Source of the DNA: Sphingopyxis panaciterrulae | GTDB taxonomy: Bacteria > Pseudomonadota > Alphaproteobacteria > Sphingomonadales > Sphingomonadaceae | Reading direction: 5' to 3' | Assembly (NCBI RefSeq): GCF_014199295.1 | Contig: NZ_JACIJH010000017.1 | Span: forward strand, 1-64,000 | Length of the DNA: 64,000 nt | In this document: in pieces, positions 8,508 through 19,174 of the stretch | Layout: every line of letters begins with the position of its first letter | Position numbering within the stretch: the stretch's first letter is position 1 | Program-made: the position numbers and the translations under genes | Notes under the pieces: model-generated | Databases searched by the model: none | The model's input: only the letters and a program-made list of their open reading frames with translations | What the model was told of the DNA's origin: nothing

Positions 8508-10033
8508 ATGACCGCCTCTGCGGCCATCGCGCTGCCATGCTCGCGCAGGAACTGCTCCTGCGTCGGCATCGCCTCGACCGTTTCGGCGACGATCCGGCGG
8601 ATATGCGCGAGGCGGCGCAGCGTTTCCTCGTCGGGAAGCAGGTCGGCGGCGGGGTGATAGCCGCCGGGTTCGATCCCCTGCCCGACCAGCGCGGCGAGCC
8701 AGCTCGTTTCGGTGAACAGCTCGTTATGCTCGCGGAAGACGCGGCCCGACGAGCGGAAGATGGCGAGCTTTTCCTTCAGCCCCTCGGGCGGGTCGAGCGC
8801 GCGGCAGGCGTCCCAGAAGGGCGTGTCGGCGCGTTCGGTCGCCTTGTAGTGGAGGACGAGGAAATCGCGGATGTCGACATATTCGCGCAGCGTCTCGCGA
8901 TTATAGCGGTCGCGCTCGGAGTCGCCGAAGGCGCGGGTCGGGAACAGCGTCATCAGCCGCGCGATGCCCGACTGGACGAGATGGATCGCGGTCGATTCGA
9001 GTGGCTCGAGAAAACCACCGGCAAGCCCCAGCGCGACGACATTCTTCTCCCACGCGCGGTCACGGTGTCCGCCGGAGAAGCGCAGCATGTTCGGTTCGGC
9101 GAGCGGTTCGCCGTCGAGATTGGCGAGCAGCAGCGCCACCGCCTCGTCGTCGCTCATGTGGCGCGACGAATAGACATGGCCGTTGCCCAGGCGATGCTGG
9201 AGCGGGATGCGCCATTGCCAGCCCGCCGGGCGCGCGGTCGAGCGGGTGAGCGGCTGGCGATCGCCCCCCAGCGTGCAGGGAATTGCGACCGCACGGTCGC
9301 AGGGCAGCCAGGCGGTCCAGTCGGTATAACCGATGCCGAGCGTCTGCCCGAGGAGCAGCGAGCGGAAGCCCGAGCAGTCGACGAAGAAATCGCCCTCCAC
9401 CCGCGCGCCGTTTTCGAGCGTGACGCCGGTGACGAAGCCGGTTTCGCCGTGCTGCTCGACCGTGACGATACGGCCTTCGGTGCGGGTCACCCCCTGCCTC
9501 TCGGCGCGGCCGCGCAGGTAGCGCGCGTAGCGGCCAGCGTCGAACTGAAAGGCATAGCCGAGCTTCGACAGCGGCGATTTCGGCTGGTCGGGGCGCGGTC
9601 GCAGGAAGCGGTTCGCCCTGGCGGCGACCGCGGCGATCGCATAATCGTCGAGCCGGCTGGCGTCGCCGAGTGCCTGCCCCTTGAGCCAATGGTGGTGAAA
9701 CTCGATCCCGAGCATGTCGAGGCCGTGGAAGCCGAAGGGATGGATATAGCGATGGCCGGGACGGACCCAGTCGACGAATTCGATCCCGAGCTTGTAGGTC
9801 GCGTGGGTTTCGCGGACGAACTCGTCCTCGTCGATGCCGAGCAGCGCGTTGAACAGGCAGATCTGCGGAATCGTCGCCTCGCCGACCCCGACGGTGCCGA
9901 TCGCCTCGCTCTCGATCAACTCGATTTCCAGGCCGGGAAAGGCGCCCATGATGCGCGAGATCGCGGCGGCCGCCATCCAGCCCGCCGTGCCCCCGCCGAC
10001 GATGACGATGCGGCGGACGGGATCGCCGATCAC
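8504..10033 (-). CDS. Flavin-dependent tryptophan-halogenase-family protein
   Basis: This 509-residue intact family member starts at GTG 10033, overlapping the stop of the upstream halogenase (GTGA). A longer open frame continues upstream, but its translation is Arg-rich shadow sequence inside the neighbour. The motifs are GGGTAGWMAA, VGVGEATIP, ATYKLGIEF (catalytic Lys), WQWRIPLQH and GGFLEPLEST. It resembles the enzyme encoded at 10030-11568 more closely than the plus-strand enzyme at 4487, sharing for instance the initial region and WQWRIP. It is the middle gene of the operon halogenase-halogenase-cupin. Confidence 0.9.
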   Translation of the reverse strand: MIGDPVRRIVIVGGGTAGWMAAAAISRIMGAFPGLEIELIESEAIGTVGVGEATIPQICLFNALLGIDEDEFVRETHATYKLGIEFVDWVRPGHRYIHPFGFHGLDMLGIEFHHHWLKGQALGDASRLDDYAIAAVAARANRFLRPRPDQPKSPLSKLGYAFQFDAGRYARYLRGRAERQGVTRTEGRIVTVEQHGETGFVTGVTLENGARVEGDFFVDCSGFRSLLLGQTLGIGYTDWTAWLPCDRAVAIPCTLGGDRQPLTRSTARPAGWQWRIPLQHRLGNGHVYSSRHMSDDEAVALLLANLDGEPLAEPNMLRFSGGHRDRAWEKNVVALGLAGGFLEPLESTAIHLVQSGIARLMTLFPTRAFGDSERDRYNRETLREYVDIRDFLVLHYKATERADTPFWDACRALDPPEGLKEKLAIFRSSGRVFREHNELFTETSWLAALVGQGIEPGGYHPAADLLPDEETLRRLAHIRRIVAETVEAMPTQEQFLREHGSAMAAEAVM

Positions 10034-11568
10034 GCCGCCACTTCCGCGGCGGCGTCGGCGGTCCAGGCGCCGGCGAGACGCAGGAACTCGTCCTGTGGGG
10101 GCAGGCGCTCGGCGGCGCGGCGATAGGCGGCGCGCATCTCCGCCATCGCGGCGGCGACCTTCGCCTCGTCGAGCGTGTCGGCGACGGGATCGTAGCGGTC
10201 GGGCCAGATATTCTGCCCCAGCATCACGGCGATCCAGCTTGTCGCGCCGAACAGTTCGGCATTCTCGCGGAAGATGCGGCCGTGGAGGCGCCACAGCTCG
10301 ATCCGGCGCGCGAGGCTGTCGGGGATGTCCATCGCCGCGACATGGCGCCAGAAGGGCGTGTCGTCGCGCTGGGTTGCCTTGTAGTGAAGGATGATGAAGT
10401 CGCGGACATCCTCATAAAGGTCGCGCATGCCGCGATTATATTCGTCGCGCTCGAGCGGGCTGATCGGCTTATCGGGGAAGAGCGCGAGCAGGCGCTGGAT
10501 GCCGTTCTGGATGAAGTGGATGCTCGTCGATTCGAGCGGTTCCAGAAAGCCCGACGACAGGCCGAGGGCGACGACATTGTGCGACCAGCTCAGCTTGCGG
10601 CGGCCGGTGCGGAACGGGATGACGCGTCCGTCGGCGAGCGGCTCGCTTTCGAGGTTGGCGAGCAGGATGCGCCGCGCCTCCTCCTCGTCCATGAAGGCGC
10701 TTGCGAAGACGTGGCCGTTGCCGGTGCGATGCTGGAGCGGGATGCGCCATTGCCAGCCGGCATCGCGCGCGGTCGAGCGGGTAAAGGGCGCGGGCGCGCC
10801 GATCGTGGCGGTCGGCACGGCGATCGCGCGATCGACCGGCAGCCAGTGCGACCAGTCCTCGAACCCCGCCCCGAGTTCCTGCTCGATCAGCAGGCCGCGG
10901 AAGCCCGAGCAGTCGAGAAACAGGTCGCCGGCGATCCGCTCACCGCTTTCGAGCCGGACCGCGGCGACGTCGCCGCTCGCCCCGTCGCGCTCGACGCCGG
11001 TGATCCGCCCTTCCCGGCGGATCGTCCCCTGCCGCTCGGCGAGGGTGCGGAGGAAGCGGGCGTAGAGGCTGGCGTCGAAATGAAAGGCATAGAAGAGCTC
11101 CGACAGCGGCGGCTTTGCCCCGCGCCCCGGACGGCCGAAGCGGCCAAGCGCCGCCGCGACCGCGCTCATCGAATAGCCGGCGATATCGCCGGGATCGCCG
11201 TGCGTGCGCTCGCGCAGCCAGAGCTGGTGAAAGGGAATGCCGTGGAGGTCGTGGCCATAGCTGCCGAAGGGATGGAGATAGCGGCCGCCGACCCGCCCCC
11301 AGTTCACGAATTCCACCCCCAGCTTGAAGGTGCCGCGCGTCGCGCGGAGAAACTCGTTTTCGTCGATGTCGAGCATGCGGTTGAAATTGAGGATCGGCGG
11401 GATCGTCGCCTCCCCCACCCCGACGGTGCCGATCGCATCCGATTCGATCAGGGTGATTCGCCGTCGGCCGTTGGCGAGGAAGCGCGAGCAGGCCGCCGCC
11501 GCCAACCACCCTGCGGTGCCGCCGCCGACAATGACCACATCGTTGATTTCGGTAACGCTATCCTTCAT
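10030..11568 (-). CDS. Flavin-dependent tryptophan-halogenase-family protein
   Basis: This 512-residue protein starts at ATG 11568 (MKDSVTEINDVVIVGGG), preceded by a GGGGAGGGG purine tract; an upstream extension to 11700 runs through the divergent promoter region and is rejected. It carries GGGTAGWLAA, GTVGVGEATIP, TFKLGVEF with the catalytic Lys, WQWRIPLQHR and SSGFLEPLEST. All residues needed for FADH2-dependent halogenation are seen. It is the first gene of the minus-strand operon, transcribed divergently from the large TonB receptor. The LacI-type operator at 11718-11731 could control both directions. Confidence 0.9.
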   Translation of the reverse strand: MKDSVTEINDVVIVGGGTAGWLAAAACSRFLANGRRRITLIESDAIGTVGVGEATIPPILNFNRMLDIDENEFLRATRGTFKLGVEFVNWGRVGGRYLHPFGSYGHDLHGIPFHQLWLRERTHGDPGDIAGYSMSAVAAALGRFGRPGRGAKPPLSELFYAFHFDASLYARFLRTLAERQGTIRREGRITGVERDGASGDVAAVRLESGERIAGDLFLDCSGFRGLLIEQELGAGFEDWSHWLPVDRAIAVPTATIGAPAPFTRSTARDAGWQWRIPLQHRTGNGHVFASAFMDEEEARRILLANLESEPLADGRVIPFRTGRRKLSWSHNVVALGLSSGFLEPLESTSIHFIQNGIQRLLALFPDKPISPLERDEYNRGMRDLYEDVRDFIILHYKATQRDDTPFWRHVAAMDIPDSLARRIELWRLHGRIFRENAELFGATSWIAVMLGQNIWPDRYDPVADTLDEAKVAAAMAEMRAAYRRAAERLPPQDEFLRLAGAWTADAAAEVAA

Positions 11569-11717
11569 CGCCGTTTCCGCCCCTCCCCAAAGCCCCGACC
11601 AGCTATTTTCCGGCCGTAAGCGCACTTTCCTTATGACCGCACCAAGCCCACTTGCCAATGGCGGATCGGCCATATATGACTGATCGCAGCGAGAGCGCAA
11701 AGATTCTCGTTACATTG

Positions 11718-11731
11718 TGATAGCGCTACCA
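11718..11731. promoter_or_regulatory. LacI/GalR-type operator in the divergent halogenase/TonB-receptor promoter region
   Basis: TGATAGCGCTACCA is a palindrome with 6 of 7 pairs matching around a GC centre. It resembles the perfect palindrome at 2985-2996 (GTTAGCGCTAAC). It sits 13 bp before the start chosen for the receptor, so a bound repressor would block it. It also lies in the 175-bp intergenic region shared with the halogenase operon. Confidence 0.6.
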
Positions 11732-11743
11732 TGGGAGGGGAGT

Positions 11744-14700
11744 GTGAGGAAATTTTCTGCCGAGACCGGGCTTGTCCACTCGCGGCGTCGCGCCGCGATG
11801 CGCGCCGGGGCATCCTGCATCGCGGTCGGCGCGCTGCTCGCCGCGGCTGCGCCGGCCTTCGCCCAGGACGCCCCCGCCGACGAGAGCGCGACGCCGACCG
11901 ACGATATCGTCGTCACCGGCATCCGCGCCAGCCTCGCCAATGCGCAGGAGATCAAGCGCAACGCCGACACCGTCGTCGACGCGATCACCGCGCAGGACAT
12001 CGGCGCCCTGCCCGACCGGTCGGTGACCGAGGCGCTGCAACGCGTTCCCGGCATCGCGATCAACCGCTTCGCCGGCACCAACGACCCTGATCATTTCTCG
12101 GTCGAGGGATCTGGCGTCGTCATCCGCGGCCTCAACTTCGTCCGCTCCGAATTCAACGGCCGCGACGCCTTTTCGGCGGGCGTCGGCGGGCAGGCGCTGA
12201 ACTTCGCCGACGTCCCCTCCGAACTGCTGGGATCGGTCGAGGTCTACAAGAATGCGACCGCCGACCTGATCGAGGGCGGCCTGGCCGGTACGGTCAACCT
12301 CAACACCCGCAAGCCCTTCGACAATCGCGGCTTCCATGTCGCCTTCGCAGCCGAAGGCAATTACGGCGACTTCCGCAAGAAATGGACGCCGACCGCGTCG
12401 CTGCTGATCAGCAACACCTGGGACACGGGCATCGGCACCATTGGCCTGCTCGGCAGCGTCTCCTATTCGCGGATCAAGAGCCGCGCCGACGGCATCCAGG
12501 TCACCAATTTCCAGACCCGCGACAATGCGCAGGTCCGCTATCAGAGTGGCAACGGCGTGCTCGTCTGCCGCAACCCGCTGCCCGGCGACGGCGACACGAC
12601 GACGGCGCCCCCTGCCGGCGCGCCCTGCGGCACCGCCGAGGCGGCGGGCGCCGACGGTCTCGCCGATCCGCTGGGCGTTGCCTATGCACCGCTCGGCGGC
12701 CAGTACCGCACCCAGGATTTCGACCGCAAGCGCAACGGCATCGCGCTCGCCGCGCAGTGGGAATCGCTGGACGGCGACACCAGGCTGACCGCGCAGTTCC
12801 TGCGCTCGCACTCGACCAACGCCTGGGGCGAGCACACGTTCGAGACCGCGCCGGACCTGTCCGAATACAACACCTATCCGGTCGGGTGCCGGCAGAACGG
12901 CAACGGCCCGCTCTACAACGGCAACGGCACGACGCGCGCCGAGTGCCCGGTCGGCAGCTTCACCAATTACCAATATGACGAGAACGGGCTTTTCGAGAGC
13001 GGCTATATCACCCTGCCCGGCACCGGCTGGCGCACTGCGGGAAGCGGCGCCGCCGACAGCTTCGTGCCGACCGGCGGCATGCAGCAGAGCCTGTCGCGGC
13101 GCCAAGTCTATGAACGCAACACGATCGCCGATTACGGCCTGAATCTACAGCACAAGTTCAGCGACCGCGTCGAGATGAACCTCGATGCCAACTGGACCGA
13201 TTCGAGCCATGATGTCGACGACATGAGCGTCTTTGGGTCGACCTTTGCCGACCAGGAGCTCGACATTACAGGCAAGCTGCCGGTGCTGATCTCGCACAAG
13301 CCGACGACGCTCGCCGCCGACTGGGCGGCGCCGAACCCCGATCTCGTCGGCGCGACCGACGAGCAATATTTCGCCGACCAGCGCGTCCAGTTCTGGCGCG
13401 CCGCGATGGACCATTTCGAGGAGAGCGACGGGCAGGAATTCGCCTTCCGTGGCGACCTGACCTATCATTTCGACGACGACAGCTTCATCCGCAAGATCAA
13501 GACCGGCGCGCGCTATGCCGACCGCGACCAGACGATCCGCTACACCACCTATAATTGGGGCGCGCTGAGCGAAGTCTGGTCGGGCAACGCGCCCGTTTCG
13601 CTGGATCAGGCGGGGGGCGACCAGACCGAATTTTATACCTTCCCCGACTTCTTCCGCGGCCAGACCCCTGGCCCGATCGGTGGATATTATTATGGCGGCG
13701 ACCTGATCGACGGCTATGACGATGCCGCCGCCTTCCTGAACGGCATCAGCGACATCTGGCACAACACGAACGGCGCCGGCGGCGCCAACGACTGGGAGCG
13801 CGCGCAGGACCGCCCGTTCGCGGTGAACGGATCGCATTATCTGCCGAGCGAGATCCAGCGCGTGAAGCAGCGCGATTTCAACGCCTATGTGATGCTGAAT
13901 TACGAGACGCCCGAGGACAGCGGCCTGCGCGCCGCGGGCAATATCGGGGTGCGCTTCGTCCAGACCAGTCTGCGCACGCAGGGCGCGACGCTGGTGCCGT
14001 CACAGGGCGATCTCGGCATCACCGATCCCTATGACGTGCGCTGCGCGCCCAGCATTCCGGCGGGCGCCCCGCCGGGCACGCCGGCACGCCGTCCGGGCGG
14101 CGTGTGCAACGGCGGCGCCGAGAATTACGCGCTGCTGCAGCAGTTCGCGGGGCCGATCGGTACGGTCATCCCCAATGCGGCGAAGAACGACTATCGCTAT
14201 CTGCTGCCCAGCCTGAACATCCGTTTTGGGGTGACCGACGACCTGCTCTTCCGCCTTGCCATATCGCGGGTGATGACGCGGCCCGACACCGCCTATGTCC
14301 GGCCCTATCTGACCACCGGCGTCGACGGCAACGGCCAGCTCACCGCCTCGGTCGGCAATCCCTATCTGAAGCCGGCGACGGCGTGGCAGTTCGATGCGAC
14401 CGCCGAATATTATTTCTCGCGCGTCGGGTCGATCACCGCGAACATCTTCGTCAAGGATGTGAAGAATTTCTTCTACCAGTCGACGGTCGACCTGCCGATC
14501 ACCAACAACGGCGTCACCTTCCCCTTCGCGACGCGCGGGCCGGCCAATTACGACGGGCATGGAAAGATCAAGGGGTTCGAACTCGCCTATCAGCAGACAT
14601 TCGATTTCCTGCCGGGACTTTTGAACGGCTTCGGCGTCAGCGGCAATTACAGCTATATCAAGAGCTCGGGCCTGCCGAACACCTTCCTCAACACGGGCAG

Positions 14701-15082
14701 CCCGGTCAACACGTCGACGACGCCGACCGGAAGCCTGCCGCTGGAGGGATTGTCGAAGCATAATGTCAATGCGACGGCCTTTTACGAAAAGGGTCCGGTG
14801 TCGCTTCGCGTCGCCTATAACTGGCGGTCGCGCTTCCTGCTCACCGCGGCGGACGTGATCTTTCCCTATACGTCGATCTTCAACGACGCGACGGGACAGC
14901 TCGACGCCTCGATCTTCTTCAACATCACCAAGAATCTGAAGATCGGGGTGCAGGGGGTGAATCTGACCAACGAGGTCACCAGGACGCTGCAGGCCTATAC
15001 GAGTGATCCGAAACTTCTGGCGCCGCGGTCCTATTTCATGAACGACCGGCGCTTCTCCTTCATTCTCCGCGGCAACTTCTGA
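11744..15082 (+). CDS. TonB-dependent receptor, large Xanthomonas/Caulobacter type (TIGR01782-like)
   Basis: This outer-membrane receptor of about 1,112 residues starts at GTG 11744 after GGGAGGGGAG. The earlier GTG at 11717 would lie inside the operator palindrome, so I reject it. A signal peptide ends at APAFAQ. A TonB box (DDIVVTG) and a plug domain follow (ALPDRSVTEALQRVPGI, VIRGLNFVRSEFNG, VEVYKNATADLIEGGLAGTV). The barrel ends with RRFSFILRGNF. The long barrel and the 'LPDRSVTEALQRVPG' and 'ATADLIEGGLAGTVNLNTRKP' segments match the oversized receptors of Xanthomonas/Caulobacter/sphingomonads that are often tied to plant-polysaccharide or oligosaccharide uptake and to halogenase genes. 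An intrinsic terminator follows at 15109. Confidence 0.92.
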   Translation: MRKFSAETGLVHSRRRAAMRAGASCIAVGALLAAAAPAFAQDAPADESATPTDDIVVTGIRASLANAQEIKRNADTVVDAITAQDIGALPDRSVTEALQRVPGIAINRFAGTNDPDHFSVEGSGVVIRGLNFVRSEFNGRDAFSAGVGGQALNFADVPSELLGSVEVYKNATADLIEGGLAGTVNLNTRKPFDNRGFHVAFAAEGNYGDFRKKWTPTASLLISNTWDTGIGTIGLLGSVSYSRIKSRADGIQVTNFQTRDNAQVRYQSGNGVLVCRNPLPGDGDTTTAPPAGAPCGTAEAAGADGLADPLGVAYAPLGGQYRTQDFDRKRNGIALAAQWESLDGDTRLTAQFLRSHSTNAWGEHTFETAPDLSEYNTYPVGCRQNGNGPLYNGNGTTRAECPVGSFTNYQYDENGLFESGYITLPGTGWRTAGSGAADSFVPTGGMQQSLSRRQVYERNTIADYGLNLQHKFSDRVEMNLDANWTDSSHDVDDMSVFGSTFADQELDITGKLPVLISHKPTTLAADWAAPNPDLVGATDEQYFADQRVQFWRAAMDHFEESDGQEFAFRGDLTYHFDDDSFIRKIKTGARYADRDQTIRYTTYNWGALSEVWSGNAPVSLDQAGGDQTEFYTFPDFFRGQTPGPIGGYYYGGDLIDGYDDAAAFLNGISDIWHNTNGAGGANDWERAQDRPFAVNGSHYLPSEIQRVKQRDFNAYVMLNYETPEDSGLRAAGNIGVRFVQTSLRTQGATLVPSQGDLGITDPYDVRCAPSIPAGAPPGTPARRPGGVCNGGAENYALLQQFAGPIGTVIPNAAKNDYRYLLPSLNIRFGVTDDLLFRLAISRVMTRPDTAYVRPYLTTGVDGNGQLTASVGNPYLKPATAWQFDATAEYYFSRVGSITANIFVKDVKNFFYQSTVDLPITNNGVTFPFATRGPANYDGHGKIKGFELAYQQTFDFLPGLLNGFGVSGNYSYIKSSGLPNTFLNTGSPVNTSTTPTGSLPLEGLSKHNVNATAFYEKGPVSLRVAYNWRSRFLLTAADVIFPYTSIFNDATGQLDASIFFNITKNLKIGVQGVNLTNEVTRTLQAYTSDPKLLAPRSYFMNDRRFSFILRGNF

Positions 15083-15108
15083 CCCTATCCGAAGCGCCGC
15101 TTCCCTGT

Positions 15109-15138
15109 GCCGCCGCTCGCGAGAGCGGCGGCTCTTTT
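15109..15138 (+). terminator. Intrinsic terminator after the large TonB receptor
   Basis: A perfect 10-bp GC stem (GCCGCCGCTC / GAGCGGCGGC) with a GCGA loop is followed by TCTTTTCTTTT. It ends plus-strand transcription 27 bp after the receptor stop and before the convergent mutL. Confidence 0.9.
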
Positions 15139-15200
15139 CTTTTGGAGGATGATCAAAGCCTTCTTCCTCGAAGGGAAGAGAACATTACAATAACACCCCC

Positions 15201-17018
15201 TCATTTCCGTCCGAACAGCTTCTCCACATCGTCCATCGCCAGCTTCACCCAGGTCGGGCGGCCATGGTTGCACTGGCCCGAGTGCGGGGTGACCTCCATC
15301 TGGCGGAGCAGCGCGTTCATCTCGGCGACGTTCAGGGTGCGCCCGGCGCGGACCGAGCCGTGACAGGCCATGGTCGCGGCGACCAGTTCGAGCTTTTCGG
15401 AAAGGCCGAGCGCGGCGTCGTAACCCGTCAGGTCGTCGGCGATATCGGTGACGAGCTTCCGGCAGTCGATCGCGCCGAGCATCGCCGGGGTCGCGCGCAC
15501 CATCACCGCGGCGGGGCCGAAGCGTTCGAGCTCGACGCCGAGCGCCGCGAGTTGGTCCGCCGCGGCCTCGAGCCGGTCGCAGGCGGGCTCGTCGAGCTCA
15601 ACGACCTCGGGCAGCAGCAGGCCCTGCGAGGGCACCGCTTGGCCCGCCATACCGTGCTTGAGCGTTTCGAGCACCAGCCGCTCGTGCGCCGCGTGTTGGT
15701 CGACGATGACGAGCCCGTCCTCGGCCTCGGCAACGATATAGGTTTTCGCGATCTGCCCGCGCGCAATGCCGAGCGGGTGCGCCTCGGCCTGCGGCGGCGG
15801 TGCCTCCGCCACTTCGGCGCGGCCGGCGAGCGGAGCGGGCGCGAAGGGCGTCATGCGGTCGTAGACACGCGCGGTCGCCTCGTCCGGCACCGGCGCCTGC
15901 CCAGCACCGAATAGGTGCGCGGCGGGCGCCAGCGGCGCGGACTGGCCGAAAAGGAAGCCGGTCGCCGGGGCCGGCACGACGGGCTCCTGCTGCCACGCGG
16001 CGAGCGCCGCCTCGGCGGGGCGCTGGACGCTGCGGAAGCCATGTTCGTCGAGCGCGCGGCGCAGCCCGCCGACGATCATCCCGCGCACGAGTTGCGGATC
16101 GCGGAAACGCACCTCGGTCTTCGCCGGGTGGACGTTGACGTCGACCTCGCCGGTCGGCAGATCGAGGAAGAGCGCGACGACCGGGTGGCGATCGCGCGCG
16201 AGCAAATCGGCATAGGCACCGCGCAACGCACCGACCAGCAGCCGGTCCTTCACCGGCCGCCCGTTGACGAACAAATATTGATGATCGGCGATGCCGCGGT
16301 TGAAGGTCGGCAGGCTGATGACACCGCCCAGATGCACCTCGCCGCGGTCGAGGTCGACGCCGATGCCGTTCGCCGCCAGTTCACGGCTGGTCAACGCCGC
16401 GACGCGCGCCAGCCGGTCCTGCCCGCCCTGAACGTCGAGCACGCGGCGTCCGTCATGCTCGACCGCGAAGCCGATGTCGGGGCGCGCCATGGCGAGCCGC
16501 CGCACGACGTCGAGGCAGGCGGCATATTCGCTCTTCGCGCTGCGCAGAAACTTGCGCCGCGCCGGCACGCGCGCGAACAGGTCCTCGACCAGCACGCGCG
16601 TCCCCCGTGCCAGCGCCGCTGGCCCTTCAGCAATCAGCGCGCCATTGTCGACAACGCGCCGCCAGCCATCGCCGCCCACCGTCCGACTGTCGAGCGTCAG
16701 CCGTGCAACGCTGGCGATCGACGGCAGCGCCTCGCCGCGAAAGCCCAGGGTCGTCACCGATTCGATCGCGTCGTCGGGCAGTTTCGACGTCGCATGGCGT
16801 TCGAGCGCCAGCGCCATCTCGTCCCGCGTCATGCCGCAGCCGTCGTCCTCGACCTCAAGCCGCAGGGTTCCGCCTTCGGCGATTCGTACCGCGATGCGAG
16901 TCGCACCCGCATCGATCGCGTTTTCAACCAGTTCCTTGAGCGCTGCGGCGGGTCTTTCGACCACTTCACCGGCTGCGATCCGATTTACGAGCTTTTCCGG
17001 CAGGCGGCGTATTGACAT
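15201..17018 (-). CDS. mutL: DNA mismatch repair protein MutL
   Basis: This 605-residue protein starts at ATG 17018 (MSIRRLPEKLVNRIAAGEV). The N-terminal GHKL ATPase motifs are in order: ELVENAIDAGAT, EDDGCGM and TLGFRGEALPSI. The S5-like domain has NGRPVKDRLL and DVNVHPAKTEVRF. After a low-complexity Pro/Ala linker, the C-terminal dimerisation domain contains DQHAAHERLVLE, which fits the DQHA(X)2E(X)4E endonuclease signature, plus ACHG and QCNHGRP. This suggests a nicking-competent MutL of the kind found in bacteria without MutH. It couples mismatch recognition by MutS to strand excision. It is divergent from mreB. Confidence 0.95.
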   Translation of the reverse strand: MSIRRLPEKLVNRIAAGEVVERPAAALKELVENAIDAGATRIAVRIAEGGTLRLEVEDDGCGMTRDEMALALERHATSKLPDDAIESVTTLGFRGEALPSIASVARLTLDSRTVGGDGWRRVVDNGALIAEGPAALARGTRVLVEDLFARVPARRKFLRSAKSEYAACLDVVRRLAMARPDIGFAVEHDGRRVLDVQGGQDRLARVAALTSRELAANGIGVDLDRGEVHLGGVISLPTFNRGIADHQYLFVNGRPVKDRLLVGALRGAYADLLARDRHPVVALFLDLPTGEVDVNVHPAKTEVRFRDPQLVRGMIVGGLRRALDEHGFRSVQRPAEAALAAWQQEPVVPAPATGFLFGQSAPLAPAAHLFGAGQAPVPDEATARVYDRMTPFAPAPLAGRAEVAEAPPPQAEAHPLGIARGQIAKTYIVAEAEDGLVIVDQHAAHERLVLETLKHGMAGQAVPSQGLLLPEVVELDEPACDRLEAAADQLAALGVELERFGPAAVMVRATPAMLGAIDCRKLVTDIADDLTGYDAALGLSEKLELVAATMACHGSVRAGRTLNVAEMNALLRQMEVTPHSGQCNHGRPTWVKLAMDDVEKLFGRK

Positions 17019-17198
17019 AAACGCTCTCCTAGCGCAGTCGGACGCAAATCGCGACCCACCCGCACAGCCTGATCGCCCTGTCCAGCCAGCCGCCCGCGGA
17101 CGAGCCGGAATCTCCCCCAGATTTGGTCCTGTCGCCGGAGAGGCAAGCGGCAACGACAACGACAGGGGCGTCCTCCATCCGGGGGGCGGCTTCGATGA

Positions 17199-18260
<1,062 letters not shown>

Positions 18261-18280
18261 TCGAGCGGTAGCGCCTCGTC

Positions 18281-19174
18281 ATGGTCCGCCCGGCACATCG
18301 TCGTCCGGGACAATCCCGAAAGGCGCAGTACAGCCTGTTCGTCGCATACGTCATCGCGGTGACGGGGGCGATCGCCGGGCTGTTGCTTGCGCTACTCTCG
18401 GTCGTCGATCCCGTCGGCTTCGCCCAGCTCCGCGTCGTCAGCCAGGAGGTTGCGGCCCCGGTCGCGCGCGTCACCCGTTCGATCACCGGCTCGATCTCTG
18501 GCGTCGACGACAACATTTCAGCCTATGTGAAGGCAGGGACGCAGAACCGGCGGCTACGCAACGAACTCGCCGACGCGCGCCGTAAACTCGTCGCGACTAG
18601 CGCGCTGCAGGAAGAGAACCGCCAGCTCAAGAGCCTGCTCAAGTTGCAGCAGACCGACAAGGCGGCGCTCGCGCACGGCTATCTCCTGACCTCGACCTCG
18701 ACCAGCAGCCGGCGCATCGCGCTGCTCAGCATCGGGCGCAACCTCGGCGTCGCATCGGGCCAGCCGGTGCGCGGCGCCGACGGGCTGATCGGGCGCGTGC
18801 TGTCCGCCGGGCCGTCGGTGTCGCAGGTGCTGCTGCTGACCGACGTCGATAACATCGTGCCGGTCCGCCGCGCCCGCGACGGCCTGCCCGCGCTGTCGTC
18901 CGGGCGCGGCAATGGCTTCCTCGACGTGCGCACGCTCAACATCGCGAACAATCCGTTCAAGCCCGGCGACATCCTGGTGACTTCGGGCACCGGCGGCCTC
19001 TATCCGCCCAACATCCCGGTCGCGATCGTCGTCAGCCGGCAGGACGACGGCGCGCTGGCCCGGCCGCTCGCCGATCCGGGGCGGGTCGATGCGGTCGCGG
19101 TGCTGCGCCCCTATACGCCCGACAATATCGAGGCGCAGGCGACCCTCGCCCCCAATCCCGACGCGGCGCCATGA
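18281..19174 (+). CDS. mreC: Rod-shape-determining protein MreC
   Basis: This 297-residue protein has one N-terminal transmembrane helix (about residues 19-45), a periplasmic coiled coil (NRRLRNELADARRKLVATSALQEENRQ region) and the beta-rich MreC core with GRVLSAGPSVSQVLLLTD and GDILVTSGTGGLYP. MreC bridges cytoplasmic MreB/MreD and periplasmic PBP2. It starts 20 bp after mreB, and its stop overlaps the mreD start by 4 bp. Confidence 0.95.
   Translation: MVRPAHRRPGQSRKAQYSLFVAYVIAVTGAIAGLLLALLSVVDPVGFAQLRVVSQEVAAPVARVTRSITGSISGVDDNISAYVKAGTQNRRLRNELADARRKLVATSALQEENRQLKSLLKLQQTDKAALAHGYLLTSTSTSSRRIALLSIGRNLGVASGQPVRGADGLIGRVLSAGPSVSQVLLLTDVDNIVPVRRARDGLPALSSGRGNGFLDVRTLNIANNPFKPGDILVTSGTGGLYPPNIPVAIVVSRQDDGALARPLADPGRVDAVAVLRPYTPDNIEAQATLAPNPDAAP

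Noticed and set aside
7458..8657. Plus-strand frame overlapping the cupin gene
   Set aside because: Antisense of the cupin-like gene; no domain, no start signal, Arg-rich.
11717..11743. GTG 11717 as start of the large TonB receptor
   Set aside because: It lies inside the operator palindrome with no ribosome-binding site; GTG 11744 has GGGAGGGGAG in front.
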